Assembly: GCF_000518645.1 (NCBI RefSeq)
Contig: NZ_JADZ01000013.1
Span: 1 to 64,000 of the forward strand
Source of the DNA: Curvibacter gracilis ATCC BAA-807
GTDB taxonomy: Bacteria > Pseudomonadota > Gammaproteobacteria > Burkholderiales > Burkholderiaceae_C
DNA: 64,000 nt
Direction: 5' to 3'
Part shown: piece after piece, positions 46,035-56,650 of the stretch
Layout of the letters: each line of letters begins with the position of its first letter
Numbering within the stretch: position 1 is the first letter of the stretch
Made by a program: the position numbers and the translations under genes
Notes under the pieces: generated by a model
Database searches by the model: none
What the model was told of the DNA's origin: nothing
The model's input: only the letters and a program-made list of their open reading frames with translations

Positions 46035-47117
46035 ATGTCCGACCATGCCCCTCTGATCCTTGACGTCGCCGGCACCGAACTCAGCGCTGCGGACCGCCGT
46101 CGCCTGGCCCACCCCTTGACGGGGGGGGTGATCCTGTTCTCGCGCAACTGGCAAAGCCGGGCCCAGTTGCTGGCCCTCACCAGCGCCATCAAGGCGGTGC
46201 GCGACGATTTGCTGATCTGTGTGGACCACGAAGGCGGGCGCGTGCAGCGCTTCCGCTCGGATGGTTTCACCCACCTGCCGCCCATGCGCGCCCTGGGCGA
46301 GCTGTGGATGAAGGATGGCAAGGGTGGCCCAGGCAGCGGTGCCCTGGCAGCCACCAACGCCGCCACGGCGGCGGGCTATGTGCTGGGCAGCGAGCTGCGT
46401 GCCTGCGGTGTGGATTTCAGCTTCACCCCCGTGCTGGACCTGGATTGGGGTGAAAGCGGTGTGATCGGCGACCGGGCCTTCCACCGGGATCCGCGCGTGG
46501 TGGCCCTGCTGGCCAAGAGCCTCATGCATGGCTTGCTGCAGGCGGGCATGGCCAATTGCGGCAAGCATTTCCCTGGCCACGGCTTCGTCAAGGCCGATTC
46601 TCACACCGAGATCCCGGTGGACAAGCGCAGCCTCAAGGCCATCCTGGCAGACGACGCAGCCCCCTATCCCTGGTTGTCGAGCACCCTCACCAGCGTCATG
46701 CCCGCACACGTGATCTACCCCAAGGTGGACCGCCGCCCGGCGGGCTTCTCCAGCCGCTGGCTGCAGGAGATCCTGCGCCGCCAGCTGGGCTTTGATGGTG
46801 CGATCTTCAGCGACGATCTCAGCATGGCTGGCGCCCGGCTGCTGGATGGCCGCGAGGTGAGCTACACCGAGGCGGGCGTGGCGGCCCTGACTGCAGGCTG
46901 CGATCTGGTGCTGCTGTGCAACCAGAGCCTGGGTGATGGCAGCGCCGTGGATGAACTGCTCGATGGCCTGGCCCAGGCGCAGGCGGCAGGCCTCTGGCGC
47001 CCCAGCCAGGACAGCGAGTCGCGCCGACTGGCGCTGCTGCCCGAGACCCTGCCGCAGGCCTGGGATGAACTGATGCTGCAGCCGGCCTACCTGAACGCAT
47101 TGGCCCTGCTGCCTTGA
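46035..47117 (+). CDS. nagZ: Beta-N-acetylglucosaminidase NagZ
   Basis: This 360-residue cytoplasmic GH3 enzyme removes GlcNAc from anhydro-muropeptides during peptidoglycan recycling, feeding the signals that control AmpC-type beta-lactamases. The nucleophile is Asp260 in [11 protein letters not shown], and the flexible catalytic loop [18 protein letters not shown] carries Asp188 and His190. [11 protein letters not shown] is conserved. ATG 46035 ([13 protein letters not shown]) matches the family. It is the last gene of this rightward operon. Confidence 0.96.
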   Translation: MSDHAPLILDVAGTELSAADRRRLAHPLTGGVILFSRNWQSRAQLLALTSAIKAVRDDLLICVDHEGGRVQRFRSDGFTHLPPMRALGELWMKDGKGGPGSGALAATNAATAAGYVLGSELRACGVDFSFTPVLDLDWGESGVIGDRAFHRDPRVVALLAKSLMHGLLQAGMANCGKHFPGHGFVKADSHTEIPVDKRSLKAILADDAAPYPWLSSTLTSVMPAHVIYPKVDRRPAGFSSRWLQEILRRQLGFDGAIFSDDLSMAGARLLDGREVSYTEAGVAALTAGCDLVLLCNQSLGDGSAVDELLDGLAQAQAAGLWRPSQDSESRRLALLPETLPQAWDELMLQPAYLNALALLP

Positions 47118-47166
47118 ACAGGGGCCGCCTGGCCAGCGGGCACGCCGGCCAGCGGCGGGGGCGTTC

Positions 47167-48183
47167 TCAGCCCTGCAGGTGCTCCACCGTGTCCATCTGG
47201 AACTCAAAGCTGAAGAAGCGATTGCGCCCCTGGGCCTTGGCGGCGTAGAGCGCCTCGTCCGCCCGCATCAGCATGCCTTCAGGGCTGGTGGAGTCATCGG
47301 GCAGGCAGGTGGTGATGCCGCCCGAAATCGTCACCCAGGGTTCAGTGGGTGAGTCGGGGTGGGCCAGCTTCAGGCTGCGCAGCATCTTGGCGCAGGCCCG
47401 GGCAAAGGTCATGGCCCCCGATTTGGGGGTGTCGGGCAGGATCAGGGCGAACTCCTCACCGCCGTACCGGGCCGCCACATCCGAAGGGCGCTTGCAGATC
47501 GTGCTGAGCATGGCCGAGATCTTCTGCAGGCACAGGTCGCCTTCCACATGCCCCAGACTGTCGTTGTAACGCTTGAAGTGGTCGATGTCGCACAGCATCA
47601 GCGTCAGGGGTTTGTTGTCACGCCGTGCCTGGCGGATTTCGGTGTACAGCAGCCTGTCCAGGCCGCGGCGGTTCACCAGACCGGTCAGCGGGTCGCGCTC
47701 AACCAATTCGTTGAGCTTCTGGTTGGCATGGTTCAGTTCCTCCGTTACGGCCACCAGCCGGCGCTGCATGCTCAGCAGGCGCTGCATGGCCCGCAGCTTG
47801 GCGGCCAGAACGGTCGAGGTCACCGGCTTGATCAGGTAGTCATCGCCGCCTGCTTCGATGCCGCGCCAAAGGTCTTCATCGCGGTCCATGCCCGACAAAA
47901 AGATGATGGGCGTCCAGTTGCCTGGTTCGCTGTCGCGGATCTTCTGGGCCGTCCAATAGCCGTCATGCCCAGGCATGCGGATGTCGAGCAGCACCAGGTC
48001 CGGGCGCTTGGCGGCGAACACCTCCAGCGCTTCCTCAGCGGAGCCGGCCTGCCACACGGTCTGAACGCCCACCTGCCTGAGTTCCAGTGCCAGCGCCAGG
48101 CGGATGGCCTCCTGATCGTCGACCACCAGCACCGTGAAAGGGCTTCCGTAAGAAAGAGGCATGTTGGGTCTCGCTTCAAGCAT
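47167..48183 (-). CDS. Response regulator with GGDEF diguanylate cyclase domain
   Basis: This 338-residue protein has a receiver domain at about 17-135 (phospho-acceptor Asp67 in LVLLDIRMPG, Lys119) and a GGDEF domain at about 165-325. The active site is GGEEF at 241-245, preceded at the normal five-residue distance by an RxxD product-inhibition site (RPSD, 232-235). DPLTGLVNRRG is intact, so c-di-GMP synthesis is expected. It is a WspR/PleD-like design. No kinase is adjacent, so the input is unknown. ATG 48183 or 48162 could be the start. Confidence 0.92.
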   Translation of the reverse strand: MLEARPNMPLSYGSPFTVLVVDDQEAIRLALALELRQVGVQTVWQAGSAEEALEVFAAKRPDLVLLDIRMPGHDGYWTAQKIRDSEPGNWTPIIFLSGMDRDEDLWRGIEAGGDDYLIKPVTSTVLAAKLRAMQRLLSMQRRLVAVTEELNHANQKLNELVERDPLTGLVNRRGLDRLLYTEIRQARRDNKPLTLMLCDIDHFKRYNDSLGHVEGDLCLQKISAMLSTICKRPSDVAARYGGEEFALILPDTPKSGAMTFARACAKMLRSLKLAHPDSPTEPWVTISGGITTCLPDDSTSPEGMLMRADEALYAAKAQGRNRFFSFEFQMDTVEHLQG

Positions 48184-48273
48184 TCGATCTTGGGTCCCAT
48201 GCTAAAGGGCTTTGTGGCGCCTTCAACTGTCGAATCCGGTATTTCTCCCTGCTTTTACTGTCCCGACACTTCA

Positions 48274-48292
48274 GGGGGGCGTCTCGCCCCCC
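48274..48292 (-). terminator. GC-rich hairpin after lysS
   Basis: An 8-bp perfect stem GGGGGGCG/CGCCCCCC with a 3-base loop lies four bases after the lysS stop. It lacks a T tract, so termination is likely but not certain. Confidence 0.45.
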
Positions 48293-48296
48293 GAGA

Positions 48297-49832
48297 TCAA
48301 GCCTCGCGGCGCAGCGCCGGGAACAGGATCACGTCCCGGATGCTGGGGCTGTCGGTCAACAGCATCATGAAACGGTCGATGCCGATGCCGCAGCCACCGG
48401 TGGGCGGCAGGCCGTATTCCAGGGCACGCACAAAGTCGTGGTCGAAGAACATGGCTTCGTCGTCACCACCATCCTTGGCGGCCACCTGAGCGTGGAAGCG
48501 GGCGGCCTGGTCTTCGGCATCGTTGAGCTCGGAGAAGCCGTTGCCGAACTCACGGCCGGTGATGTAGAGCTCGAAGCGCTCGGTGACTTCCGGGCGCTGA
48601 TCGTTGGCGCGGGCCAGCGGCGAGATCTCGGTCGGGTGCTCCATGATGAAGGTGGGCTGCCACAGCTTCTCTTCGACGGTTTCCTCGAACAGCAGCACCT
48701 GCAGGCTGGCCAGGCTGCGGCCGCTGAGCTTGTTCTTCTCTTCCGACAGACCGATCTTCTTCAGGCTCTGGATCAACCAGGCCGCGTCGTCCACCTGCGC
48801 ATCAGGGGTGTGCTTGAGGATGGCTTCACGGATGGTCAGGCGCTCGAAGGGCTGGGCCAGATCCACGGCCTTGCCCTGGTAGGTGAGTTGCAAGGTGCCG
48901 ACGGACTTCTGGGCCGCATCGCGGATCAGGGCTTCGGTGAAGCTCATCAGGTCCTGGTAGTTCCAGTAGGCCGCATAGAACTCCATCATCGTGAACTCGG
49001 GGTTGTGGCGCACCGAGATGCCTTCGTTGCGGAAGTTGCGGTTGATTTCAAACACCCGCTCAAAGCCGCCAACGATCAGGCGCTTGAGGTAGAGCTCGGG
49101 CGCGATGCGCAGGTACATCTCCTGGTCCAGCGCGTTGTGGTGCGTCACAAAGGGCTTGGCATTGGCACCACCCGGGATCGGGTGCAGCATGGGGGTTTCG
49201 ACTTCCAGGAAGCCGTGCTGCACCATGAATTCGCGGATGCCGCTCACGGCCTTGCTGCGCGCCGCAAAACGCTTGCGGACATGTTCATCGGTGATCAGGT
49301 CGACGTAACGCTGACGGTACTTCTGCTCCTGGTCGCTCATGCCATGGAACTTGTCTGGCAGCGGGCGCAGGCTCTTGGTCAGCAGGCGCAACTGGGTCAC
49401 GTGGATCGACAGCTCGCCGGTCTTGGTCTTGAACAGGGTGCCCACGGCGCCCACGATGTCGCCCAGGTCCCAGTGCTTGAAGGCGGCGTAATGGGCCTCG
49501 CCCAGGGCATCGCGGGTCACGTACAGCTGGATGCGGCCGGTGGCGTCCTGCACGGTGGCAAAGCTGGCCTTGCCCATGACGCGCTTGAGCATCATGCGGC
49601 CGGCCACGCTGACCGTCACTGGACGGGCCGTCAGGTCTTCGGCCTCGGAGTGGCCATAGGCCGCATGCAGGGCGTCGGCGTGGTGCTCGGGCTTGAAGTC
49701 GTTCGGGAAGGCCACACCTTCACCGCGTGCCTGGGCTTCGCGCAGGGCTTTGAGCTTTTCGCGGCGTTCTGCGATCAGCTGGTTGTCATCCTGGGCGGGG
49801 TTGGCGTGCGCGGTGTGTTGGTTTTCAGACAT
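48297..49832 (-). CDS. lysS: Lysyl-tRNA synthetase, class II
   Basis: This 511-residue enzyme charges tRNA-Lys. The N-terminal OB-fold anticodon-binding domain covers about 70-180. Class II motif 2 is [19 protein letters not shown] and motif 3 is [16 protein letters not shown]. The N-terminus ([20 protein letters not shown]) is a short variable lead. A TAAAAT -10-like element lies on this strand at 49886-49891, consistent with a promoter about 50 bp upstream. Confidence 0.97.
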   Translation of the reverse strand: MSENQHTAHANPAQDDNQLIAERREKLKALREAQARGEGVAFPNDFKPEHHADALHAAYGHSEAEDLTARPVTVSVAGRMMLKRVMGKASFATVQDATGRIQLYVTRDALGEAHYAAFKHWDLGDIVGAVGTLFKTKTGELSIHVTQLRLLTKSLRPLPDKFHGMSDQEQKYRQRYVDLITDEHVRKRFAARSKAVSGIREFMVQHGFLEVETPMLHPIPGGANAKPFVTHHNALDQEMYLRIAPELYLKRLIVGGFERVFEINRNFRNEGISVRHNPEFTMMEFYAAYWNYQDLMSFTEALIRDAAQKSVGTLQLTYQGKAVDLAQPFERLTIREAILKHTPDAQVDDAAWLIQSLKKIGLSEEKNKLSGRSLASLQVLLFEETVEEKLWQPTFIMEHPTEISPLARANDQRPEVTERFELYITGREFGNGFSELNDAEDQAARFHAQVAAKDGGDDEAMFFDHDFVRALEYGLPPTGGCGIGIDRFMMLLTDSPSIRDVILFPALRREA

Positions 49833-50057
49833 GGAATGCGTTCGTTGAACGGGTCAAATGGGGGCCGCAAAGGGCCAAACCGCGTATTTTAGTTTTTTGC
49901 TGGCGCCTTGGTACAGCTGGATGCGGATTCGAGGGGCCCGGGCCTGCTGCTTGCGGCAGATTCCAGGGCGCGCAGGGCTGCTGTCAGGGCGCAGCCGTGC
50001 AGCGTTGATAATTCGCTGCGTGCGGCATTGCACGTCACCAAGGGTTCTGCTCCGATC

Positions 50058-50612
50058 ATGCTTTATCAAATCGCTTCACTTTTGCTGGATGTGGTGGCCG
50101 GTCTGTTCGGCGGCGCTTGTCTGTTGCGTTGGTACATGCAGCTGCAGCGTGTGCCCTTCGGCAATCCCGTGGGTCGGATGGTGTTCGCCCTGTCCGACTG
50201 GCTGGTGCTGCCCTTGCGCCGGGTGGTGCCTTCCATCGGGCGCTGGGATGTGTCCAGTCTGCTGGGCGCCTGGTTGATCGAGCTGCTGCAATTTCTGCTG
50301 CTGTGGGCCTTGCTGGGCGGGCAGGCCAGCCTGGTCAGCCTGCCGGTGCTGGCCGTCTTCGGGCTGCTCAAGCTGGCCCTCACGGGCATGACAGGGCTGG
50401 TGATCGTGTTTGCCATCCTGTCCTGGGTGCAGTCGCCCAATCCGATGTTCCATGTGCTGCAGCGCCTGTGCGACCCCTTGCTGACGCCGTTCCGACGCGT
50501 CATTCCCCTGGTGGGCGGGGTGGATCTGGCACCTCTGGCCTTGCTGGTGGCCCTGCACATCGGCAATCTGGTGCTGGGTTATGTGCAGGCCTCGGTGCTG
50601 ATGGGCTTCTGA
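50058..50612 (+). CDS. YggT-family inner-membrane protein
   Basis: This 184-residue protein has two YggT repeats, each with two membrane helices: the first near LYQIASLLLDVVAGLFGGAC with RWYMQLQRVPFGNPVGR, the second near LVIVFAILSWVQSPNPMFHV then LCDPLLTPFRRVIP. The family is linked to osmotic tolerance and membrane insertion of some division or pilus proteins, without a firm biochemical role. ATG 50058 begins the first repeat. It is divergent from lysS and convergent with chrA. Confidence 0.9.
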   Translation: MLYQIASLLLDVVAGLFGGACLLRWYMQLQRVPFGNPVGRMVFALSDWLVLPLRRVVPSIGRWDVSSLLGAWLIELLQFLLLWALLGGQASLVSLPVLAVFGLLKLALTGMTGLVIVFAILSWVQSPNPMFHVLQRLCDPLLTPFRRVIPLVGGVDLAPLALLVALHIGNLVLGYVQASVLMGF

Positions 50613-50624
50613 CGGGCTTTTGAT

Positions 50625-51977
50625 TCAGCGCAGCCACTGCAGGGCCAGGCCAGCCAGCAAGGCTGCCCCCACCACCGTCATCACGCCGGTCTTGAAGCGG
50701 ATCAGGGCGACCAGTGCGGCCAGCCCGATCACGGCGGCAGGCCACTCGAAAGGCCCCTGCCAGCCGGCGGGCCACAGCACGTGCCAGGCAAAGAACAGCG
50801 CCAGGTTGAGGATCACGCCCACCACCGCCGCGGTGATGCCCGTCAGCGGCGCCGTGAATTGCAGCTTGCCATGGGTGGATTCGATGAACGGCCCACCCAG
50901 GAAAATGAACACGAAGGACGGCAGAAAGGTGAAAAAAGTCACCACAACGGCCCCTGCCACACCTGCCGCCAGCAGCGCATCGGGGCCGTACAGGGACTGG
51001 CCCCAGCCGCCCACGAAACCCACAAAAGACACCACCATGATCAGCGGGCCGGGTGTGCTCTCACCCAGGGCCAGGCCGTCCATCATCTGCGTGGCACTCA
51101 GCCAGTGGAAGTGTTCGACGGCCCCCTGGTACACATAGGGCAGCACGGCATAGGCCCCGCCAAAGGTCAGCAGGGCTGCCTTGGTGAAGAACCAGGCCAT
51201 CTGCGTGAGCGGGCCATCCCAGCCCTGCAGGGCCACCAGGCCCCCCAGTGCCAGGGCCCACAAGGCCAGGCCCGCCAGCAGCACGCGTGCGAAGCCGCCC
51301 CAGCTGAAGCGTGCGTGGGTGGGGGTGGGGGTGTCATCGTCGATCAGGGCAGGCGCGTGTTGGGCCTGGTGCGCACTGGCGTGTCCGCCTCCCAGGCTGA
51401 AGGACGCCGGTGCCCAGCGCCCGCCCAGGTAACCGATCACGGCAGCGCCCAGCACGATCAGGGGGAAGGGCAGGTCCAGGGCGAAGATGGCCACAAAGGC
51501 CGCCAGGGCGATCAGGCGCAGCGGCGTGTTCTTGAGGGCACGTCCACCGATGCGGTGCGCCGCGGCCAGCACGATGGCGGTCACGGCCGGCTTGATGCCG
51601 TACAGGGCGGCCGCCACCGCCGGCGTGCTGCCAAAGCGCATGTAAAGCCACGACAGGACCATCAGCAAGAGCAACGAAGGCAGCACGAACAGCGCGCCTG
51701 CCACCAGGCCACCCCAGCGCCGGTGCAGCAGCCAGCCGATGTAGGTGGCCAGTTGCTGGGCCTCGGGCCCGGGCAGCAGCATGCAGTAGTTGAGCGCGTG
51801 CAGAAAGCGCTGCTCCGAAATCCAGCGCCGTCGCTCGACCAGCTCCTCATGCATCATCGCGATCTGACCGGCCGGCCCGCCAAAGCTGATGCAGCCCAGT
51901 TTGAGCCAGTACAGCAGGGCCTTCCAGAAGCTGGGCGGGGTGGGTCGGCGGGTGTCGGCGTCTGTGGGTTGGTCCAT
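50625..51977 (-). CDS. chrA: Chromate transporter ChrA (two CHR domains)
   Basis: This 450-residue inner-membrane protein has the duplicated CHR architecture, with about 10-12 helices. The first CHR domain carries GCISFGGPAGQIAMMHEELV and NYCMLLPGPEAQQLATYIG; the second LLTFGGAYAVLPYVYQGAV and LALGESTPGPLIMVVSFVGF. A His/Pro-rich loop separates the halves. Members export chromate and confer resistance. ATG 51977 is preferred over an in-frame TTG at 52010; neither has a strong ribosome-binding site. It follows accD where many relatives carry folC. Confidence 0.93.
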   Translation of the reverse strand: MDQPTDADTRRPTPPSFWKALLYWLKLGCISFGGPAGQIAMMHEELVERRRWISEQRFLHALNYCMLLPGPEAQQLATYIGWLLHRRWGGLVAGALFVLPSLLLLMVLSWLYMRFGSTPAVAAALYGIKPAVTAIVLAAAHRIGGRALKNTPLRLIALAAFVAIFALDLPFPLIVLGAAVIGYLGGRWAPASFSLGGGHASAHQAQHAPALIDDDTPTPTHARFSWGGFARVLLAGLALWALALGGLVALQGWDGPLTQMAWFFTKAALLTFGGAYAVLPYVYQGAVEHFHWLSATQMMDGLALGESTPGPLIMVVSFVGFVGGWGQSLYGPDALLAAGVAGAVVVTFFTFLPSFVFIFLGGPFIESTHGKLQFTAPLTGITAAVVGVILNLALFFAWHVLWPAGWQGPFEWPAAVIGLAALVALIRFKTGVMTVVGAALLAGLALQWLR

Positions 51978-52030
51978 GGCGGCGTTGAGCTCGGGTGCAC
52001 TGGGGTCCAAGGGGGCCTCATGCAGGCCTG

Positions 52031-52061
52031 AAAAAGCAGAAGGCCTTCAAGAAGGCCTTCT
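52031..52061 (-). terminator. Intrinsic terminator of the trp-accD operon
   Basis: An 11-bp perfect stem (AGAAGGCCTTC/GAAGGCCTTCT) on the minus strand is followed by GCTTTTTC. It lies 24 bp after the accD stop and before chrA. Confidence 0.85.
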
Positions 52062-52084
52062 GGATGGGATGGTCGTTGCCGGGC

Positions 52085-52957
52085 TCAGAGCACGGCGTCG
52101 GCCGGCTGGCGCTGCAGCATGGCCAGCGCGCTGGCCACGGTCTTGCGCAGTTCCCGACGATCGCAGATGAAGTCGACAGCCCCCTTGGACTGCAGGAACT
52201 CGGCCCGCTGGAAGCCCTCAGGCAGGGTCACCCGCACGGTGGATTCGATCACGCGCGGGCCGGCAAAGCCGATCAGGGCCTTGGGTTCGGCGATCACGAT
52301 GTCACCCACGAAGGCGAAACCGGCGCTCACGCCCCCCATGGTCGGGTCGGTCAGCACGCTGATGTAGGGCAGGCCCTTCTTGGCCAGGCGGGTCAGGGCC
52401 GCGTTGGTCTTGGCCATCTGCATCAGGGACAGCAGGCCTTCCTGCATGCGGGCACCGCCCGTGGCCGTGAAGCACAGGAAGGGCACCTTTTGCTCGATGG
52501 CGGTCTCGACACCGCGCACAAAGCGCTCACCCACCACCGAGCCCATGCTGCCGCCCATGAAGTCGAATTCAAAGCAGGCGGCGACCAGGTTGATGCTGTG
52601 CACCGAGCCGCCGATCACCACCAGGGCGTCGGTTTCGCCGGTGTTCTCCAGGGCCTCTTTCAGGCGCTCAGGGTACTTGCGGCTGTCCTTGAACTTGAGT
52701 GCATCGACCGGGATCACCTCCTGGCCGATTTCGTAACGACCCTCGGCATCGAGGAAGGCATTGAGCCGGGCCCGGGCGCCGATGCGGTGGTGGTGACCGC
52801 AGGTGGGGCAGACGTTCTGGTTGTGTTCCAGATCGGTCTTGTACAGCACCGATTCACAGCTGGGGCACTTGATCCACAGCCCTTCGGGCACGCTGCGGCG
52901 CTCGCTGGGGTTGGTCTGTTGGATCTTGGCCGGTAGCAGTTTTTCGAGCCAGCTCAT
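52085..52957 (-). CDS. accD: Acetyl-CoA carboxylase carboxyltransferase subunit beta
   Basis: This 290-residue subunit pairs with AccA to carboxylate acetyl-CoA. The N-terminal zinc ribbon has Cys31, Cys34, Cys50 and Cys53 ([19 protein letters not shown]). The carboxyltransferase core contains [20 protein letters not shown] and [12 protein letters not shown] then [11 protein letters not shown]. It lies 28 bp after trpA at the end of the leftward operon, the usual trp-accD linkage. Confidence 0.98.
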   Translation of the reverse strand: MSWLEKLLPAKIQQTNPSERRSVPEGLWIKCPSCESVLYKTDLEHNQNVCPTCGHHHRIGARARLNAFLDAEGRYEIGQEVIPVDALKFKDSRKYPERLKEALENTGETDALVVIGGSVHSINLVAACFEFDFMGGSMGSVVGERFVRGVETAIEQKVPFLCFTATGGARMQEGLLSLMQMAKTNAALTRLAKKGLPYISVLTDPTMGGVSAGFAFVGDIVIAEPKALIGFAGPRVIESTVRVTLPEGFQRAEFLQSKGAVDFICDRRELRKTVASALAMLQRQPADAVL

Positions 52958-52985
52958 GCGTTTCTCCTTGATGCCAGGGGCTTGT

Positions 52986-53804
52986 TCAGGCCTGGCTTTG
53001 GTTCAGTGCCGATCGGACGCCGACGAGGAAGCTGCTGCACTGGGCAATCGCTTCTTCGCGTGGCAGGTCTTCGATCAGCTGGATGATCTTGCTGCCGATG
53101 ACCACGGCATCGGCAACGCGGGACACCGCGACAGCGGTCTGGGCATCACGGATGCCAAAGCCCACGCCAACCGGGATTTTGACATGCTTGCGGATCTTGG
53201 GCAGCGCCGCCTCCACCGCGTCGGTGTCCAGGTGGCCCGCCCCCGTCACGCCCTTGAGCGACACGTAGTACACATAGCCGGTGGCCACCTCGGCCACTTG
53301 CTGGATGCGTTCATCGGTGCTGGTGGGGGCCAGCAGGAAGATCAGGTCCAGGCCCGCCTGCTTGAGGCGGCTGGCGAAGTCGCGGCATTCCTCGGGTGGG
53401 TAGTCGACGATCAGCACGCCATCCACGCCAGAAGCAGCGGCGTCGCGGATGAAGGCGTTGTCACCGTGCTTCTGGTCGTAGCGCTCCACCGGGTTGGCAT
53501 AGCCCATCAGCACCACCGGGGTGAGGTTGTCGCGCTCGCGGAAGGTTTTGACCATGGCCAGAACCTGGGCCGTGCCGATGCCGAAGGTCAGGGCCTTCTC
53601 ACCGGCGCGCTGGATCACCGGGCCATCGGCCATCGGGTCGGAGAATGGAACCCCCAGCTCGATGATGTCGGCCCCGGCCGCCGCCATGGCATGCATCAGG
53701 TCGGGGGTGATGTCGGCTTGCGGAAAGCCGGCCGTCACGTAAGGGATGAGGGCCTTTCGACCTTGGGCCTTCAGGGCCTGGAGGGTTGCTTCGATTCGGC
53801 TCAT
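52986..53804 (-). CDS. trpA: Tryptophan synthase alpha subunit
   Basis: This 272-residue subunit cleaves indole-3-glycerol phosphate. Catalytic Glu49 and Asp60 lie in [16 protein letters not shown], exactly at the standard numbers. The phosphate-binding loop [11 protein letters not shown] and [12 protein letters not shown] are present. ATG 53804 overlaps the trpB stop (ATGA), so the two subunits are translationally coupled. Confidence 0.98.
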   Translation of the reverse strand: MSRIEATLQALKAQGRKALIPYVTAGFPQADITPDLMHAMAAAGADIIELGVPFSDPMADGPVIQRAGEKALTFGIGTAQVLAMVKTFRERDNLTPVVLMGYANPVERYDQKHGDNAFIRDAAASGVDGVLIVDYPPEECRDFASRLKQAGLDLIFLLAPTSTDERIQQVAEVATGYVYYVSLKGVTGAGHLDTDAVEAALPKIRKHVKIPVGVGFGIRDAQTAVAVSRVADAVVIGSKIIQLIEDLPREEAIAQCSSFLVGVRSALNQSQA

Positions 53805-55084
53805 TTCACCACCTGCATGACTTGTTCGGCGCCTTTGACGGATTGGCCGCGGCAGCTGGGGCGGCAGAAGAATTCGGCCTGGCTCAGGTCGGCCACGGTG
53901 CCGATGTCCTTGTCGCCACGGCCCGACAGGTTGACCAGGATGGATTGGTCGGGGCGCATGGTCTTGGCCAGCTTCATGGCGTAGGCCACGGCGTGACTGG
54001 ACTCCAGTGCGGGGATGATGCCCTCGGTGCGGCACAGGTAATGGAAGGCGTCGAGCGCTTCGCGGTCGGTGATGCCCACGTACTCGGCCCGGCCGATGTC
54101 CTTCAGGTAGGCGTGCTCCGGGCCCACGCCGGGGTAGTCCAGGCCGGCACTCACGCTGTGGGTTTCGGTGATCTGGCCGTTGTCGTCCTGCAGGATGTAG
54201 GTGCGGTTGCCGTGCAGCACGCCCGGGCTGCCCTTTTGCAGCGAGGCCGAGTGCTTGCCGCTGTCCAGCCCTTCGCCGGCGGCTTCGACCCCGATCAGGC
54301 GGGTTTTCTCGTGCGGGATGTAGGGGTAGAAGATGCCCATGGCATTGCTGCCACCGCCCACGCAGGCCACCACCACATCAGGTTGTTCAGCCGCCATGTG
54401 CAGGTGCTTGAACAGGGCCGGCATCTGGGTCAGGCACTCTTCACCGATCACGCTCTGGAAGTCGCGCACCATGGCCGGGTAGGGCGCCGGGCCGGCCACC
54501 GTGCCGATGATGTAGAAGGTGTTCTCGACGTTGGTGACCCAGTCACGCATGGCTTCGTTGAGCGCATCCTTCAAGGTCTTGCTGCCGGACTCGACCGGCA
54601 CCACCTTGGCGCCCAGCAGGTGCATGCGGTACACATTGGGGCTTTGGCGCTTGACGTCTTCGCTGCCCATGTACACCACGCATTCCAGCCCGTAACGGGC
54701 GCAAATGGTGGCGGTGGCCACGCCGTGCTGGCCGGCACCGGTTTCGGCAATCACGCGGGGCTTGCCCATGCGCTTGGCCAGCATGGCCTGCCCGATGGTG
54801 TTGTTCACCTTGTGGGCGCCCGTGTGGTTGAGGTCTTCACGCTTGAGGAAGATCTGTGCGCCGCCCATTTCGCGGCTCATGCGGGCCGCGTGGTACACCG
54901 GTGAAGGGCGGCCGACGAAGTGGGCCAGCTCGTAGCGGAACTCGGCCTGGAAGGCTGGGTCGTGCTGGTACTTGGCGTAGGCCTCGCGCAGCTCGGTCAG
55001 CGCATGGGTGAGGGTTTCGCTGGCAAAACTGCCGCCATAGGGGCCGAAATGCCCAGAGGCATCAGGTTGTTGGTACTCGAACAT
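53801..55084 (-). CDS. trpB: Tryptophan synthase beta subunit
   Basis: This 427-residue PLP enzyme joins indole and serine. The PLP lysine is Lys92 in [13 protein letters not shown], with [13 protein letters not shown] and the phosphate-binding [12 protein letters not shown]. The usual C-terminal domain is intact. ATG 55084 ([18 protein letters not shown]) lies inside the end of trpF, overlapping it by 23 bp. Confidence 0.98.
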   Translation of the reverse strand: MFEYQQPDASGHFGPYGGSFASETLTHALTELREAYAKYQHDPAFQAEFRYELAHFVGRPSPVYHAARMSREMGGAQIFLKREDLNHTGAHKVNNTIGQAMLAKRMGKPRVIAETGAGQHGVATATICARYGLECVVYMGSEDVKRQSPNVYRMHLLGAKVVPVESGSKTLKDALNEAMRDWVTNVENTFYIIGTVAGPAPYPAMVRDFQSVIGEECLTQMPALFKHLHMAAEQPDVVVACVGGGSNAMGIFYPYIPHEKTRLIGVEAAGEGLDSGKHSASLQKGSPGVLHGNRTYILQDDNGQITETHSVSAGLDYPGVGPEHAYLKDIGRAEYVGITDREALDAFHYLCRTEGIIPALESSHAVAYAMKLAKTMRPDQSILVNLSGRGDKDIGTVADLSQAEFFCRPSCRGQSVKGAEQVMQVVK

Positions 55085-55787
55085 GTTGAAAACTCTTTGC
55101 AAGTTGTTCGTCGGCCGCACGCACGGCAGCGACGAACTGGAAGATCTTTTCGGGTGACTTGATGCCCTTGGACACCTCGACACCCGAGCTCACATCAACG
55201 GCCAGCGTGGGGCAACGCGGGCGCACTTGCAAGATGCCATCGGTCACGTTTGCAGGCGTGAGTCCACCAGACAAAACGAGGTGAGAGCTGACGTTTGGTG
55301 GAAGAAGTGACCAATTGAATGTTTTGCCGCTGCCTCCATAGCCGTCGACATGGGCGTCGAGCAGGATGGCACTGGCTTCTGAGTAATCTGCCGCGTATTT
55401 TACGAGGTCGAAGGCCTGGGCCTCCGGTCCGAGCGGAATTCGTGCTGCTTTGACCCAGTTGCGCCCGGCGGGGCCGGCTGCGGCCAGGCAGTCTGCCTGG
55501 CTTTCATCACCATGAAACTGCAGCAGTGCGCCAGGGATCTGGGCGCTGGCCGCCTGCACTTCTGCGGCGGGCGCATTGACGAACAGCAGCACCGGGGTCA
55601 CGAAAGGCGGCAGCCGCCGCGCCAGTTCGGCCGCGCGGGCCGGGCTCACAAAGCGCGGGCTGGGCGGGTAGAGCACAAAGCCCACCGCGTCGGCCCCGGC
55701 GGCCACGACGGCCTCCAGGTCTTCTTCACGGGTGATGCCGCAGATCTTGATGCGGGTGCGGTGCAGTGGGGGAAGGGTCGGGTTCAT
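55062..55787 (-). CDS. trpF: Phosphoribosylanthranilate isomerase
   Basis: This 241-residue TIM barrel carries out the third step of tryptophan synthesis. The catalytic Cys16 is in [12 protein letters not shown], and the catalytic Asp region is [18 protein letters not shown]. The end includes [20 protein letters not shown] 55787 overlaps the truA stop (ATGA). A stretch of about 150 bp (roughly 55255-55410) is clearly lower in GC than the rest. Confidence 0.95.
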   Translation of the reverse strand: MNPTLPPLHRTRIKICGITREEDLEAVVAAGADAVGFVLYPPSPRFVSPARAAELARRLPPFVTPVLLFVNAPAAEVQAASAQIPGALLQFHGDESQADCLAAAGPAGRNWVKAARIPLGPEAQAFDLVKYAADYSEASAILLDAHVDGYGGSGKTFNWSLLPPNVSSHLVLSGGLTPANVTDGILQVRPRCPTLAVDVSSGVEVSKGIKSPEKIFQFVAAVRAADEQLAKSFQHVRVPTT

Positions 55788-56650
55788 GGCAGCCAATCAT
55801 AGGCGGGGGTGCGCTCGGGCAAGCCCCATTGAGGGCCATAGACCGGCCCTGCGAAGTACAGGCCGTCGGGCGAGAAGGTGGGTGCTGCTGCATCGCGTGA
55901 GCGCGCTGCCAGCACCTGGGCCATCCACTCGGGCGGCTTGAGGCCCTGGCCGATCATCAGCAGGCAACCCATGATGTTGCGGATCATGTGGTGCAAAAAG
56001 GCATTGCCCTCGAACTCGAAGCGCCAGTAGCAGGGCTCGAAGCTGTGGCGCGTGTCGGCGCGGCCGTCTTCGACGGGGCGCCCGGGGCGACGGTGGATGT
56101 GGACGTGGTAGAGCGTCTTGACGGGGGTCAGCGCCTGGCAGGCCGAGGCCCTGAAAGAGCTGAAATCATGCTCGCCCACCAGCAACTGGGCGGCCTTGTC
56201 CATGGCTTCATGGTCGAGCTTGCGGAACACCCAGCCCACGGCACCGGCTTCCAGGCTGGGCCGCACCGGTGACTGCAGCACCACGTACACGTAGCGCCGC
56301 CGCAGTGCGCAGGCCCGTGAGTGGAAGCTTTGCGGCACATGGCGGGCCCATTGCACCGCGATGTCGGACGGCAAAAAGGTGTTGACGCCGCGCACCCAGG
56401 AGAAATCTGGGCGATCGGCGTGCGTGTCGAAATGCACCACCTGCATCAGACCGTGCACACCCGCATCGGTGCGGCCGGCGCACAACGTGACGATGGGGCT
56501 GTCCACGAAGCGCGCCAAGGCTTTCTCGAGCGCATCTTGAACCGTGGGCACGGTGGGCTGGCTTTGCCAGCCCGCATAGGCGCGGCCCTGGTAACTCACA
56601 CCCAGGGCCATGCGCACAGGGGGCCTGGGGTCGGTCGGCTGGGCCTTCAA
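55784..56650 (-). CDS. truA: tRNA pseudouridine(38-40) synthase TruA
   Basis: This 288-residue enzyme modifies U38-40 in the anticodon arm. Catalytic Asp62 is in CAGRTDAGVH. MALGVSYQGRAYAGWQSQ and FLHHMIRNIMGCLLMIGQG are conserved. The TTG at 56650 overlaps the fimV stop and gives the normal N-terminal length; ATG 56611 would shorten it by 13 residues. Confidence 0.95.
   Translation of the reverse strand: MKAQPTDPRPPVRMALGVSYQGRAYAGWQSQPTVPTVQDALEKALARFVDSPIVTLCAGRTDAGVHGLMQVVHFDTHADRPDFSWVRGVNTFLPSDIAVQWARHVPQSFHSRACALRRRYVYVVLQSPVRPSLEAGAVGWVFRKLDHEAMDKAAQLLVGEHDFSSFRASACQALTPVKTLYHVHIHRRPGRPVEDGRADTRHSFEPCYWRFEFEGNAFLHHMIRNIMGCLLMIGQGLKPPEWMAQVLAARSRDAAAPTFSPDGLYFAGPVYGPQWGLPERTPAYDWLP

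Noticed and set aside
47118-47166. Bidirectional terminator between nagZ and the GGDEF gene
   Set aside because: Some GGCC-rich pairing is visible, but the stem is imperfect and no T tract follows on either strand.
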